Of a stretch of 22,040 bases of DNA, positions 7,880-15,842 are shown in pieces. Within the stretch, counting starts at the first letter, position 1. Every line of letters starts with the position of its first letter. The notes under the pieces were generated by a model. It ran no database searches. It saw nothing but the letters and a program-made list of their open reading frames with translations, and was not told the DNA's origin. Source of the DNA: Ventricola sp017626895 (GTDB lineage: Bacteria > Bacillota > Clostridia > Christensenellales > Aristaeellaceae); NCBI GenBank assembly GCA_017626895.1, contig JAGAHV010000326.1, positions 1 through 22,040 of the forward strand. The letters are read 5' to 3'. A program made the position numbers and the translations under genes.

Positions 7880-7915
7880 AAAAAGCGGATCTGCCTTTGG
7901 CAGATCCGCTTTTTT
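7880..7915. terminator. strong terminator, probably bidirectional
   Basis: A 16-bp perfect stem (7880-7895 with 7899-7914) has a TTT loop and T-runs on both strands. It sits between the convergent kinase and aminotransferase genes, 11 bp after the kinase stop and 8 bp from the aminotransferase stop, and can end both transcripts. Confidence 0.92.
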
Positions 7916-7922
7916 ATTGTTG

Positions 7923-9059
7923 TCAGGCGCGCAGGGTCTGAACAAAACGGGCAAGCCGTTTCATCCCTTCCTCGAGGATGGACAGCTCGTAGCAGAAAGA
8001 GATGCGTACGTGGCCCGGGACACCGAAGCAGGAGGAGGGAACCAGGGCGAGTCCTCCCTGCTCAATGAGCTGCAGGCAGAAAGTCTCATCCGGAATCCCG
8101 AATTCCCTGATAGAGGGGAAGGCATAGAAAGCGCCCTCCGGAACCGGGCAGGGCAGGTGCATGTCGCGGAGCGCATCCAGGACAAGGTCCCGGCGCTTCC
8201 GGAAGGCCGCGACACTGTCCTCAACCGAGAGGGAAAAGATGGACCGGCAACCGGACTGGATACAGCCGGCCACGGAAACGACCAGGAAGCTGTGGGCCTT
8301 GATCATCTGGTCCATGACCGGCTGGTCGGCCAGAGCGTACCCGATGCGAACGCCGGTCATGGCGTAGGTCTTGGAAAACGCATTGACATAGATGAGCCGG
8401 TCACGAAGCGCCGGATCCCCCATCAGGGTCGGAAAGGAATCGGTGTACAGGAGGCGGTCATAGACACTGTCATTAATCAGATAAAGGTCATGGTCAAGGG
8501 CTGCCCGGCGAAGACAGGCCAGACTTTCCGCGTTTAAAATCGTCCCGGTGGGATTGTTCGGTGAGGCAAAGAGAATGGCGCGGGTCCTGGGGGTTATGAG
8601 GGCTTCAAGCGCCGCGGCATCGATCTGAAAATCATCGCTGCGAAGGGGCAGCGGAACGAAAACGCCTCCGGCCAGTTCAATCTGCGCCTGATAAAGGTTA
8701 AACGTGGGAATGGGGACGATGACCTCATCCCCGGGATTGAGAATGGCGAAAATGGCGCTGGCAAGGGCCTCCGTTGACCCGATGGTCACCACCGTTTCGC
8801 CGGGGGCATAATCGGTTGAAAAGCGTTCATTGACGGCTTTGGCAATCTCCCCGCGCAGATCGGAAATCCCGGCATTGGGCGGGTAGTGGGTATCGCCGGC
8901 CACAATGGCATCCGCGATCTGCCGGCGGATCCTCTCCGGTGCGTCCAGGTCCGGTTCGCCGATGCTCAGGGCGATACACCCCGGACGGGCCTTGGCCAGC
9001 TGACCAATGCGCCGGATCCCGCTGGGCGGGATATTGACAAGGCGATGATTAAGTTCCAT
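7923..9059 (-). CDS. PLP-dependent class I/II aminotransferase
   Basis: The roughly 378-residue fold-type I aminotransferase is of the aspartate/aromatic transaminase (AspC/AraT-like) group. It has the N-terminal ALSIGEPDLDAPE substrate region (30-42), GSTEALA (94-100) for phosphate binding, SPNNPTG (166-172), and the PLP-binding Lys230 in NAFSKTYAMTGVRIGY. The Met at 9059 is chosen because AGAGGAGG lies 7 nt upstream; the longer form from 9077 would overlap that ribosome site. The amino donor cannot be set from sequence alone. It lies between the parB terminator and the kinase terminator with no clear promoter of its own in the 54-bp gap, so some transcription may come from par operon read-through. 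Confidence 0.88.
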   Translation of the reverse strand: MELNHRLVNIPPSGIRRIGQLAKARPGCIALSIGEPDLDAPERIRRQIADAIVAGDTHYPPNAGISDLRGEIAKAVNERFSTDYAPGETVVTIGSTEALASAIFAILNPGDEVIVPIPTFNLYQAQIELAGGVFVPLPLRSDDFQIDAAALEALITPRTRAILFASPNNPTGTILNAESLACLRRAALDHDLYLINDSVYDRLLYTDSFPTLMGDPALRDRLIYVNAFSKTYAMTGVRIGYALADQPVMDQMIKAHSFLVVSVAGCIQSGCRSIFSLSVEDSVAAFRKRRDLVLDALRDMHLPCPVPEGAFYAFPSIREFGIPDETFCLQLIEQGGLALVPSSCFGVPGHVRISFCYELSILEEGMKRLARFVQTLRA

Positions 9060-9113
9060 AGCGAGTCCTCCTCTCATTTCTGCCGCTTCGCGAAAGGCTC
9101 GTGAGCCGCAAGC

Positions 9114-9142
9114 AAAAAAAGCGAAGCACCGGCTTCGCTTTT
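9114..9142 (-). terminator. terminator of the par operon
   Basis: Read on the minus strand, an 11-bp stem (9132-9142 with 9117-9127, CGGT loop) is followed by a run of seven T. It starts 4 bp after the parB stop. Confidence 0.85.
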
Positions 9143-9146
9143 GAAA

Positions 9147-10022
9147 TCAGGCATGTACCAGATCCCACAGTTTCTGCAGAGATTCCGGGTCGTTGTATTC
9201 AAGTATAACCTTGCCCTTTTCCTTGGAACCGGAGAAATGGACTTTAAGACCGGTGGCATTCCGGATGGCATCCCCGAGTTCGTTATACTCAACCGGCAGG
9301 GAGGGCTTTTGCTTTTCTTCCTCTTTCGGTTTGGCGGCATCCCGGGCAGCCATTTCCAGCTGACGGACAGACCAGTGCAGGTTAATGGTTTTCTCAAAGA
9401 GCATTTTCTGAATCTCGGCATCCGAAATGCCCGCCAGGACGCGCGCGTGACCGGCGGAGAGTGTGCCGTCGGTAATGGCTTTCTGAATAAAGTCGGGGAG
9501 GGTCAGAAGGCGCAGCAGATTGGTCACAGCAGGGCGGCTTTTTCCCAGCCGCTCCGCAATGGCTTCCTGTGTAAAGGAGTACTGATCAATCAGGCGCGCA
9601 ATGCCCTGTGCCTCTTCAATGGGATTGAGGTCATCCCGCTGAATATTTTCAATCAGCGCGGCTTCCTGGCGCTTGATCTCATCCCAGTCCCGGACAATGG
9701 CCGGAACGGTGGTCAGATTGGCGAGACGCGCGGCACGCCAGCGGCGTTCCCCTGCGATGAGGGTATACCGGTTTCCCTCACGGGCAACCAGGATCGGGGA
9801 AAGGATGCCGCTGCTCTGAATGGAAGCGGAAAGGGCACTGAGAGATTCCGGATCAAATGTACGCCGGGGCTGATTCGGATTCGGATCAATAGAATGAATG
9901 GGAATATCAATGACAGCATCCAGGGGATCGGAACTGTCAGGAGAATCCAGATGGGACAGGGTTGTCTCAACATCGGGAAGGAGAGCATCCAGTCCGCGTC
10001 CCAAACCTGTTTTTCTGGGCAT
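9147..10022 (-). CDS. parB: chromosome partitioning protein ParB (Spo0J family)
   Basis: The 291-residue ParB clamp protein uses CTP and loads on parS to organise the origin region. The N terminus MPRKTGLGRGLDALLP is typical and would contact ParA. Box I (IPIHSIDPNPNQPRRTFD, about 40-57) and the CTP-binding GERRWRAARLA (91-101) are intact, followed by ENIQRDDLNPIEEA (125-138). The helix-turn-helix TQEAIAERLGKSRPAVTNLLRLL (151-173) would read parS. A C-terminal dimerisation segment ends the protein. The ribosome site AAGGAGG precedes the ATG. It is the last gene of the par operon; its cognate parS cluster is about 7.6 kb away at 1414-1530. It is ParB rather than Noc, because it pairs with ParA and the parS sites match the ParB consensus. 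Confidence 0.96.
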   Translation of the reverse strand: MPRKTGLGRGLDALLPDVETTLSHLDSPDSSDPLDAVIDIPIHSIDPNPNQPRRTFDPESLSALSASIQSSGILSPILVAREGNRYTLIAGERRWRAARLANLTTVPAIVRDWDEIKRQEAALIENIQRDDLNPIEEAQGIARLIDQYSFTQEAIAERLGKSRPAVTNLLRLLTLPDFIQKAITDGTLSAGHARVLAGISDAEIQKMLFEKTINLHWSVRQLEMAARDAAKPKEEEKQKPSLPVEYNELGDAIRNATGLKVHFSGSKEKGKVILEYNDPESLQKLWDLVHA

Positions 10023-10076
10023 CGTTGTCCTCCTTAATTATCATGCGATCGTTTGGCATCGTACCTGTTTTGACGG

Positions 10077-10110
10077 GCATTGGACCGGCGCAGCAGCGTC
10101 GGTCCAATGC
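10077..10110. repeat. inverted repeat in the parA-parB gap
   Basis: Perfect 10-bp arms GCATTGGACC (10077-10086) and GGTCCAATGC (10101-10110), with a further G-C and G-T pair, enclose a 12-14 nt loop. It lies just after the parA stop. There is no T-tract on either strand, so it is more likely an mRNA-stabilising or processing hairpin than a terminator. Confidence 0.7.
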
Positions 10111-10111
10111 C

Positions 10112-10873
10112 TTATGAATTTGCTTTCAGGAATTCCTGGGCAAGCTGTTCATAACTCTGGGCACCGAGAGAGCGTGAATCATAGAGATGAATGGGGAGAC
10201 CGTGACTGGGGGCCTCGCCTAGACGGACGTTTCGGGGGATGACGGTGGTGTAGACCCGCGCCTTGAAGAAACGTCTTACTTCCTTGGCAACCTGAATACC
10301 CAGATTGGTCCGGGCATCCAGCATGGTGAGGACAATTCCCTCAATGGCCAGGTGCCGGTTGATCCGCTGTACTTTCTGCACCGTTCCCATCAGGGCACTG
10401 ACGCCCTCCAGCGCATAGTATTCACACTGGATAGGAATAAGGACACTGTCGGAGGCACAAAGCGTGTTGACGGTGATCAGGCCCAGGGACGGGGGACAGT
10501 CGATAAAGATAAAATCGTAGTTGTCCTTGAGAGGCCGCAGGGCATCCGCAAAGATCGATTCACGGTTATCTACGCCGGCCAGCTCGATTTCCGCACCGGC
10601 CAGCCGCACATCGGAGGGCAGCAGGAACAGCGTGGACACCGGGGTGCTGACGATGGCCGATTCGGCAGGGATTTCACCGGCAATGACCTCATACAGGGTC
10701 GGGGTATCTTTTTCGGGTTTGAAGCCGAGGCCGCTTGAGGCATTGCCCTGCGGATCGGCATCCACGACAAGCACGCGTTTTCCCGTGGCAGCGACACAGG
10801 CGGAAAGATTAATGCTGGTGGTGGTCTTTCCGACACCGCCTTTTTGATTGGTAACAGCAATAATTTTTGACAT
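10112..10873 (-). CDS. parA: chromosome partitioning ATPase ParA (Soj family)
   Basis: The 253-residue deviant-Walker ATPase binds DNA nonspecifically as an ATP dimer and is released by ParB; Soj-type members also regulate DnaA. The deviant Walker A KGGVGKTT is at 11-18, with the signature Lys11 and Lys16. The A' motif is VVDADPQGN (36-44) and Walker B is FIFIDCPPSLG. The start at 10873 is chosen because GGAG lies 6 nt upstream and MSKIIAVTNQKGG is the standard N terminus; a longer form would overlap the previous gene. It is the middle gene of the operon, 13 bp after the orphan gene and about 90 bp before parB. Length and motifs are normal. Confidence 0.96.
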   Translation of the reverse strand: MSKIIAVTNQKGGVGKTTTSINLSACVAATGKRVLVVDADPQGNASSGLGFKPEKDTPTLYEVIAGEIPAESAIVSTPVSTLFLLPSDVRLAGAEIELAGVDNRESIFADALRPLKDNYDFIFIDCPPSLGLITVNTLCASDSVLIPIQCEYYALEGVSALMGTVQKVQRINRHLAIEGIVLTMLDARTNLGIQVAKEVRRFFKARVYTTVIPRNVRLGEAPSHGLPIHLYDSRSLGAQSYEQLAQEFLKANS

Positions 10874-10886
10874 ATCCATCTCCAGA

Positions 10887-11339
10887 TTAATGCAGCTGAT
10901 GGTTTTCCCTGAGAACACGAACGATCATTTCGCGCTCGGCATCACCCGGATGATACTTCTCAAGAAGGGTGCGCATGGCGGAAAATGACCCGTTTCTGGA
11001 CAGATCATACAGCTGATCCTCCAGTTCAGGGGTGGGAACAGCTGAGACATAGGTGAGGGACAGCAGACGGTCTGCCAGGTCCGTAATCATGTCCTCTGTG
11101 GCGCGAATTTTCCGCCGGTCATCCATGATCAGCAGCATTTGCTTATTGGTTGTATTGTAAATTACGTTAAAGAGGAAGGAATCAAGACGGTGCCAGATGG
11201 CGGTCATCGAAGAATCCGGCAGGCCGATTCCAAGCAATATCCGACTGACAGCATAGGGAAGATCCGGCCTGGCAGCCAGGAAAGCGTGTCCCAGACTGTC
11301 CTGCAGGAATTGTTCAATCTGATCCAGACGTCCAGCCAT
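10887..11339 (-). CDS. unknown 150-residue protein, first gene of the par operon
   Basis: I do not recognise this protein. It has about 150 residues and no signal peptide or membrane segment. It looks largely helical, with charged C-terminal helices (RKIRATEDMITDLADRLLSL; AMRTLLEKYH; EMIVRVLRE). No catalytic motif or zinc ligands are evident. The start at 11339 (MAGRLDQIEQ) is supported by an AGAGG ribosome site 5-6 nt upstream and a promoter 50 bp upstream; an open frame extends further upstream but crosses that promoter. It ends 13 bp before parA, so it is cotranscribed with parAB. A role in segregation or origin control is a guess from position only. It lacks a helix-turn-helix like Noc. 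Confidence 0.75.
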   Translation of the reverse strand: MAGRLDQIEQFLQDSLGHAFLAARPDLPYAVSRILLGIGLPDSSMTAIWHRLDSFLFNVIYNTTNKQMLLIMDDRRKIRATEDMITDLADRLLSLTYVSAVPTPELEDQLYDLSRNGSFSAMRTLLEKYHPGDAEREMIVRVLRENHQLH

Positions 11340-11391
11340 ATGAAGCCTCTTTGTGAGTCGTTTGAAAAGGTTGATTGACAAATTTACCTGT

Positions 11392-11420
11392 ATTCTACAC
11401 TTTCCGCATCCGGTTTTCAA
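11392..11420 (-). promoter_or_regulatory. promoter of the par operon
   Basis: On the minus strand: -35 TTGAAA (11415-11420), 17-bp spacer, -10 TAGAAT (11392-11397). It gives a leader of about 45 nt to the first gene. It is overlapped by the inverted repeat at 11401-11451. Confidence 0.75.
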
Positions 11421-11451
11421 TCTTGAAATTCCGGAAAACAGGATGCGGAAA
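11401..11451. repeat. long inverted repeat covering the par promoter
   Basis: Arms 11401-11418 (TTTCCGCATCCGGTTTTC) and 11434-11451 pair over 18 bp with one mismatch (11412/11440) and a 15-bp centre. The left arm covers the promoter spacer and most of the -35. There is no T-tract, so an operator is more plausible than a terminator. Confidence 0.75.
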
Positions 11452-11484
11452 AGAAAACAGGGCGGAAATATTGAAAGAGGCTCA

Positions 11485-11511
11485 TAAAAAGGTGTCCCTT
11501 GCGGGACACCT
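11485..11511 (-). terminator. terminator of the Na/Pi cotransporter gene
   Basis: On the minus strand: stem AGGTGTCCC/GGGACACCT (11503-11511 with 11490-11498), GCAA loop, then TTTTT. It lies 14 bp past the transporter stop. Confidence 0.88.
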
Positions 11512-11524
11512 GAAACAAGCTTTT

Positions 11525-13159
11525 TCAGTACTTTTTCTCCTGGACCAGGGCGGTGGCGATGTTGATTGCCTGATCTGAACACCGTTCAAGATCGGTACAC
11601 ATGTCGGTGAAAATGACGCCGCCGAGGGGGTCACATTTGGATTCCATCAGGCGGTTGATGTGATGCTCAATGAACAGCGCCTGCATATCATCCACCTGCT
11701 GCTCATAGGCCTCAGCCTCCGGAAGACGCTCCAGATGGTTATTCGAGTACACATCCATGGAGACATCCAGCGTTTTGAGAACCGTGTCGCTCATCAGCCG
11801 CAGTTCAGAGAGGCCGGCCTCAGAGATGACGGCATTTTCGTTCTTGATCCGGTCGGTAAACTCGGCAATGTTTTCGGCATGATCACTGATTCGCTCATAG
11901 TTGCTGGTGACCTGCGTCATCTTGGTCAGACGGAAAATGTCCTTTTCAGAGAGATTCCGGGAACGAAGGGAGATAAGCTTGTCTGTAATGGCCTGATTGA
12001 GATAATCAACGACGGATTCAAGCTCTGCGACCCGCTTTCCTTTTTCCACGTCACTGGGGTTGAAGAAGTACTCGATGGCAATGCCCAGGTTTTCCCTTGC
12101 AAAATTGCCCATACGGTTAACCTCCAGCTGGGCCTCGTGAATGGCCACGCTGTCGGGATACTTTTCCATATGTTCCAGATAGGCAAGGCTCTTCTGTTCC
12201 TTGAGCCGTGTCTCCTCGGGCAGGAGCGGGAAAACCAGATGGGTAAGGCGCAGGAAGAGCGGCTGCATGGGCAGGGCAATTATCGCGGCGGTGATGGCAA
12301 ACAGGGTATGCGTATTTGCCACCTGACGGGCCACATCCCCGGGTGACAGGAACTGAATGGCGGTGAGAATCTTCGGGAACAGCAGAATCAGGGTGGAAAT
12401 CAGGCAGGCTCTGAAAAGGTTGAAAAACAGATTCAGAAGAGCCGTGCGCTTTCCTTCACGGGAGGCGGTAATGCTGGCAAGCAGGTTGGGGGTGACAGAG
12501 CCGATGGCCGCACCGATCACCAGCCAGACGGTTTCGTTATAACTCAGCATTCCCTGCTGGGCAAAGGTCTGGAAAATGACGACGGAGGAGGAGGAACTCT
12601 GCAGGAGTGCCGTAAATCCGATACCGAACAGGATGCCGGCGATGGGATTATCCAGTGCAGAGACGAGGGCAATAAACGCAGGCGTACGGGACAGGGGCGC
12701 GATGGCGCCCTTCATCATGCCGATGCCCACAAACAGCATGCCAAATCCCAATACCACCGTGCTGATGGACTGGATGAAGGGCTTTTTGACAAACAGGACG
12801 ATGACACATCCCACAAACAGCAGGAAGGGTGCCAGCGCGGTCAGGTCAAAGGCGGTAATCTGTGCGGTCACCGTCGTTCCGATATTGGCGCCCAGGATGA
12901 CACCAAAGGCCTGGGCCAGCGGCATGAGACCGGAATCGACGAAACCGATCAGCATCATATCGGTGGCACTTGAGCTCTGAATGAGCAGAGTAACAACCAG
13001 ACCGACCAGAAGAGCAGCCAGCCGGTTGGAGGTGACGCGTTCAAGGATCTGTCGCAAACGATCACCGGCAGCGTTTTTGAGTCCGGTGGACATCAGGGTC
13101 ATTCCGTATAAAAAAAGACCGATACCACCTAGCATGGAGAGGACTTCTGTCAGTTTCAT
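11525..13159 (-). CDS. Na/Pi cotransporter family protein with PhoU-like tail
   Basis: The 544-residue inner-membrane protein is of the NptA/PNaS family, thought to import phosphate with sodium. Two inverted-repeat transport units are visible: QSSSAT (61-66) with GANIGTTVTA (90-99), and QSSSSS (187-192) with GAAIGSVTPN (217-226). About eight to ten hydrophobic helices lie in residues 1-310. The C-terminal 230 residues are a helical PhoU-like regulatory domain with metal-site-type motifs ERISDHAENIAE (422-433) and DLERCSDQAINIA (523-535). The start at 13159 is chosen for GGGAG 6 nt upstream; the open frame extends to 13309 but without a ribosome site and across the promoter. It is a single-gene unit with its own promoter and terminator. 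No pst or pho genes are nearby. Confidence 0.92.
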   Translation of the reverse strand: MKLTEVLSMLGGIGLFLYGMTLMSTGLKNAAGDRLRQILERVTSNRLAALLVGLVVTLLIQSSSATDMMLIGFVDSGLMPLAQAFGVILGANIGTTVTAQITAFDLTALAPFLLFVGCVIVLFVKKPFIQSISTVVLGFGMLFVGIGMMKGAIAPLSRTPAFIALVSALDNPIAGILFGIGFTALLQSSSSSVVIFQTFAQQGMLSYNETVWLVIGAAIGSVTPNLLASITASREGKRTALLNLFFNLFRACLISTLILLFPKILTAIQFLSPGDVARQVANTHTLFAITAAIIALPMQPLFLRLTHLVFPLLPEETRLKEQKSLAYLEHMEKYPDSVAIHEAQLEVNRMGNFARENLGIAIEYFFNPSDVEKGKRVAELESVVDYLNQAITDKLISLRSRNLSEKDIFRLTKMTQVTSNYERISDHAENIAEFTDRIKNENAVISEAGLSELRLMSDTVLKTLDVSMDVYSNNHLERLPEAEAYEQQVDDMQALFIEHHINRLMESKCDPLGGVIFTDMCTDLERCSDQAINIATALVQEKKY

Positions 13160-13237
13160 AAATAACTCCCGTAAATGAATTGGGGAAGATACAGAGGGCT
13201 GTATCTGTAAAAAAATAGTCAGGGCACATCGGTTAAA

Positions 13238-13243
13238 ATTATA
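13238..13243 (-). promoter_or_regulatory. extended -10 promoter of the Na/Pi transporter gene
   Basis: On the minus strand there is a consensus TATAAT preceded by TGG (extended -10). The -35 position (TTCTTT at 17-bp spacing) is poor, as is common for extended -10 promoters. Confidence 0.6.
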
Positions 13244-13501
13244 CCAGAAACACGGATGGAAAAGAATAGACGGGTGCAGATTTTGGGAAACTGCATGAAT
13301 ATACAGCAATTTATCAGCGGTATTTTATGCAACAGGCATAAAAAATCATTGCACAAACAGGATTGGAGAAGGGAAAGGCACCCCAATACCGGCAGTTCCG
13401 GATCTGTTCCTGTATAAAAAGGAAGAAATTCGGACAAGAGCATACATGCCTGAAAGAGACGCCAACTGCGGCTTTGCCTGTCCCGGGGACGCGGGGATCG
13501 T
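13244..13501. other. divergent intergenic region without a gene
   Basis: No frame here has a ribosome site plus credible protein sequence. The only structure seen is a small hairpin near 13322-13342 (TTATGC-AACAG-GCATAA) that could be a weak bidirectional element. The stretch separates the transporter promoter from the promoter at 13502. Confidence 0.4.
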
Positions 13502-13530
13502 TTGACAGGGACTGTTCCGGGGCGTATAAT
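13502..13530 (+). promoter_or_regulatory. perfect-consensus sigma-A promoter
   Basis: -35 TTGACA (13502-13507), exactly 17 bp, -10 TATAAT (13525-13530): all twelve bases match consensus. It drives the NAGPA-domain gene cluster and lies 40 bp before the start codon. Confidence 0.92.
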
Positions 13531-13570
13531 ACGCCTCATCTAATCGTTTGAAAGAGGAGAGAAACGCTGA

Positions 13571-14800
13571 ATGAAACCGATTGACCGGATCAGAAGAACA
13601 CCGCTCAGGCGGTACGATCTGCCGGCAAAAAGTGAAGGAAATCTGCATCATTTCAGACGATTCCGGAAACGACATTTTGATGTCCCGGTGGTTTTCGGGG
13701 ACAAAAAGCCGCTGCGAATCCTGCTCATGGCTGCAGGGATTGTGCTGACACTGGTCCTTTGCAATGCCAGTGCACCGGTGACGGAGGTTCCCAGCGTCCA
13801 ACAGCGTTTCAGCGACTGGGCCAGAGTTCAGAATGAGAGAACCATTCAGGCCCTGCCGGGAGCCACACCGGAACCCAACAGTGAGCTCGACCAGATTGTG
13901 AATTTCAACGCGGAGGTACAGCTGGAGGAGATCCAGGAGGAAATCGCGGAGCAGACAAAGGAAGAACAGGCCAGAACCGTCAGCAATGCCGGGGGCGCGG
14001 ATGAATCCGGTTCCTCCTCTGCGCTCAAGCATTATGAACCCGGTGAACTTTCCTATCAGACGGATCGCATGTCCGTATCCATTGAACAGAAACAGAAAGA
14101 CGGGCTCACGTATTACGTGTGTGATATCCGGCTGACGGATGTCAGTCAGCTGAGAACCGCGTTTGCCGGCGATGATTTCAAGAGCGGCATCTACGAGGCC
14201 GTCAGCGACATTGCCGGGCGGTACAGCCCGGTACTGGCCATTAACGCGGACTTCTGCCGCTATCACCGGGACGGGGTGATTATCCGGAACGGTGAGCTGA
14301 TGCGCAAGCAGAACATCCGCCGCCATCACCTTCTGGTGGTGGATGCAGCCGGCAATATGAGCGCCATGACGGACCGGTCAGGAAAACAGGGACTGGTGGC
14401 GGATCAGCTGATGCGGGCCAATACCTGGCAGACGTTTGAATTCGGTCCGGTGCTGGTGGAGAACGGTCAGGCGGCGGAACTGCCCGGAAAATTCTATGTC
14501 AACTGCAATGACGGCTATAACGAACCCAGAACGGCCGTGGGGCAGATCGGTCCGCTTCATTACATGGTCATTGTGGTGGACGGACGCCGGGAAGGGTATT
14601 CAACGGGCTGTTCTATTCCGAAACTGCAGCAGCTGTTCCTGGAAGAGGGGGTTCAGTTTGCCTTCAATCTGGACGGCGGCGGTTCGACGACCCTGTATTT
14701 CCTGGGGAAGGTCATTAACATGCCCTCGGGCGGCAAGGAGCGGTCGGTCAGTGACATTCTGATGTTTATGGCAAATCCGGTCCAGACTCCGGTTCAGTGA
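13571..14800 (+). CDS. membrane-anchored phosphodiester glycosidase (NAGPA-domain) protein
   Basis: The 409-residue protein has a short basic cytoplasmic N terminus (1-47), one transmembrane segment (about 48-64), a polar coiled-coil-prone linker (about 70-150, including LEEIQEEIAEQTKEEQ) and an extracellular NAGPA/DUF2233 domain (about 160-400). Family hallmarks are AINADFCRYHRDGVIIRNG (223-241), EPRTAVG (318-324), VDGRREGYS (336-344) and FNLDGGGST (365-373). Family members hydrolyse sugar-1-phosphodiesters; in Bacillota they are linked with teichoic acid or exopolysaccharide, though the substrate is untested for most. A GAGGAG ribosome site lies 11 nt upstream of the ATG, a long spacing. 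It is the first of two tandem paralogues. Confidence 0.88.
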   Translation: MKPIDRIRRTPLRRYDLPAKSEGNLHHFRRFRKRHFDVPVVFGDKKPLRILLMAAGIVLTLVLCNASAPVTEVPSVQQRFSDWARVQNERTIQALPGATPEPNSELDQIVNFNAEVQLEEIQEEIAEQTKEEQARTVSNAGGADESGSSSALKHYEPGELSYQTDRMSVSIEQKQKDGLTYYVCDIRLTDVSQLRTAFAGDDFKSGIYEAVSDIAGRYSPVLAINADFCRYHRDGVIIRNGELMRKQNIRRHHLLVVDAAGNMSAMTDRSGKQGLVADQLMRANTWQTFEFGPVLVENGQAAELPGKFYVNCNDGYNEPRTAVGQIGPLHYMVIVVDGRREGYSTGCSIPKLQQLFLEEGVQFAFNLDGGGSTTLYFLGKVINMPSGGKERSVSDILMFMANPVQTPVQ

Positions 14801-14817
14801 GAGAGAAAACAAACAGC

Positions 14818-14857
14818 AGGTGACAGCCGGTCATATCCGGGGCCGGACATGTCGCCT
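14818..14857. repeat. hairpin between the two NAGPA-domain genes
   Basis: AGGTGACA (14818-14825) pairs with TGTCGCCT (14850-14857) with one G-U pair; the loop contains inner CCGG repeats. There is no T-tract, so it may be an mRNA stability or processing element. Confidence 0.4.
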
Positions 14858-14895
14858 CAGCAGATGACAACAAGTATGAGGAGAAATTGGAAACC

Positions 14896-15747
14896 ATGAA
14901 ACGGAAACTGTTTTGTACCCTGCTGGTACTGACCCTTGTCCTCTTTGCAGGACTGTCCACAGCCATGGCGGCAGCCGTGCCCTCGTCAAAGGAGATTGAG
15001 GAAACACGGTCCTATGAATCTGATACGCTGCGCATCACGATTGAACAGTGGTGTTACAAGTATAACAGGACCTCTCTTCGTTTCTTTGTGGCGGATGTGT
15101 ACATGACCCGTCCGGATCAGATGCGCACGGCATTTGCCGGGGAGGAGTACAGCAAAAAAAATGCAGAGTCAACCTCTGCGATTGCCGCAAGGCATGATGC
15201 GGTTCTGGCCATTAATGGCGACTACTATAATTATAAGGACAATTACGGCCTCATCATCCGCAACGGGGTCCTGTACAGGGATAAAAAGTCCAACTGCGAC
15301 CAGTTGCTGGTGTTCGCGGACGGCAGTTTCGGGGCCATTCCGAAGGGACAGTATGTCGAGGGAAGCGGACAGCAGTATATGGACATGGGCGTGGTGCAGT
15401 CCTTCTCCTTCGGCCCGCTCCTGGTGAATGACGGACAGATCGTCGAGATGCCCCAGAAGTATGTCATTTCCACCAAGGACACCATCCGTGAGCCCCGGAC
15501 GGCCATCGGCATCGTCGATAATACCCATTATATCGTCCTGGTGGCGGACGGACGCCGGGACAAATGGAGCGACAAGGGAATGACCCTGCAGGAAATGCAG
15601 GAGTTTTTCCAGCAGCGCGGCGCAAAGATCGCCTATAACATGGATGGCGGCGGAAGTGCCACCATGGTGATGAACGGGGAACGGGTCAACAAAACCAGCG
15701 GTTCACGGGAACGCAATGTAAGCGATATTATCTACTTTGTGAACTGA
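14896..15747 (+). CDS. secreted phosphodiester glycosidase (NAGPA-domain) protein
   Basis: The 283-residue protein has a clear signal peptide (MKRKLFCTLLVLTLVLFAGL..., cleavage probably after AMA near residue 25). It consists almost entirely of one NAGPA/DUF2233 domain: RTAFAGEEY (77-85), AINGDYYNYKDNYGLIIRNG (105-124), REPRTAIG (198-205), VADGRRDKWS (216-225) and YNMDGGGSA (247-255). It is a paralogue of the preceding gene, without that gene's transmembrane stem and linker. The ATG at 14896 gives the clean signal peptide; a TTG at 14887 lies only 3 nt from GAGGAG. The 95-bp gap to the first paralogue contains no obvious promoter, so it is probably cotranscribed. A role in cell-wall polymer turnover is inferred from the family. 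Confidence 0.88.
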   Translation: MKRKLFCTLLVLTLVLFAGLSTAMAAAVPSSKEIEETRSYESDTLRITIEQWCYKYNRTSLRFFVADVYMTRPDQMRTAFAGEEYSKKNAESTSAIAARHDAVLAINGDYYNYKDNYGLIIRNGVLYRDKKSNCDQLLVFADGSFGAIPKGQYVEGSGQQYMDMGVVQSFSFGPLLVNDGQIVEMPQKYVISTKDTIREPRTAIGIVDNTHYIVLVADGRRDKWSDKGMTLQEMQEFFQQRGAKIAYNMDGGGSATMVMNGERVNKTSGSRERNVSDIIYFVN

Positions 15748-15842
15748 CCTGAGGGAATGGACTGGCCCGGAAAACAGAGGCTCAGTCTGCTCCGGAATTT
15801 TCGGCGCGGGCAAAGCAACAGACAGAAAGGAGGAACAGCGGA

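Noticed and set aside
9147..10022. parB gene as the nucleoid occlusion factor Noc
   Set aside because: It is paired with parA in one operon, has the LGRGLDALLP N terminus, and the parS sites in the window match the ParB rather than the Noc-binding consensus.
13363..13551. Small plus-strand frame in the gap before the first NAGPA gene
   Set aside because: It reads through the consensus promoter, has no good ribosome site and gives an unremarkable Arg/Thr/Pro-rich peptide.
13346..14329. Minus-strand frame (327 codons) across the first NAGPA gene and its promoter
   Set aside because: It overlaps a clear NAGPA-domain gene and the perfect-consensus promoter; no ribosome site and no domain are visible.
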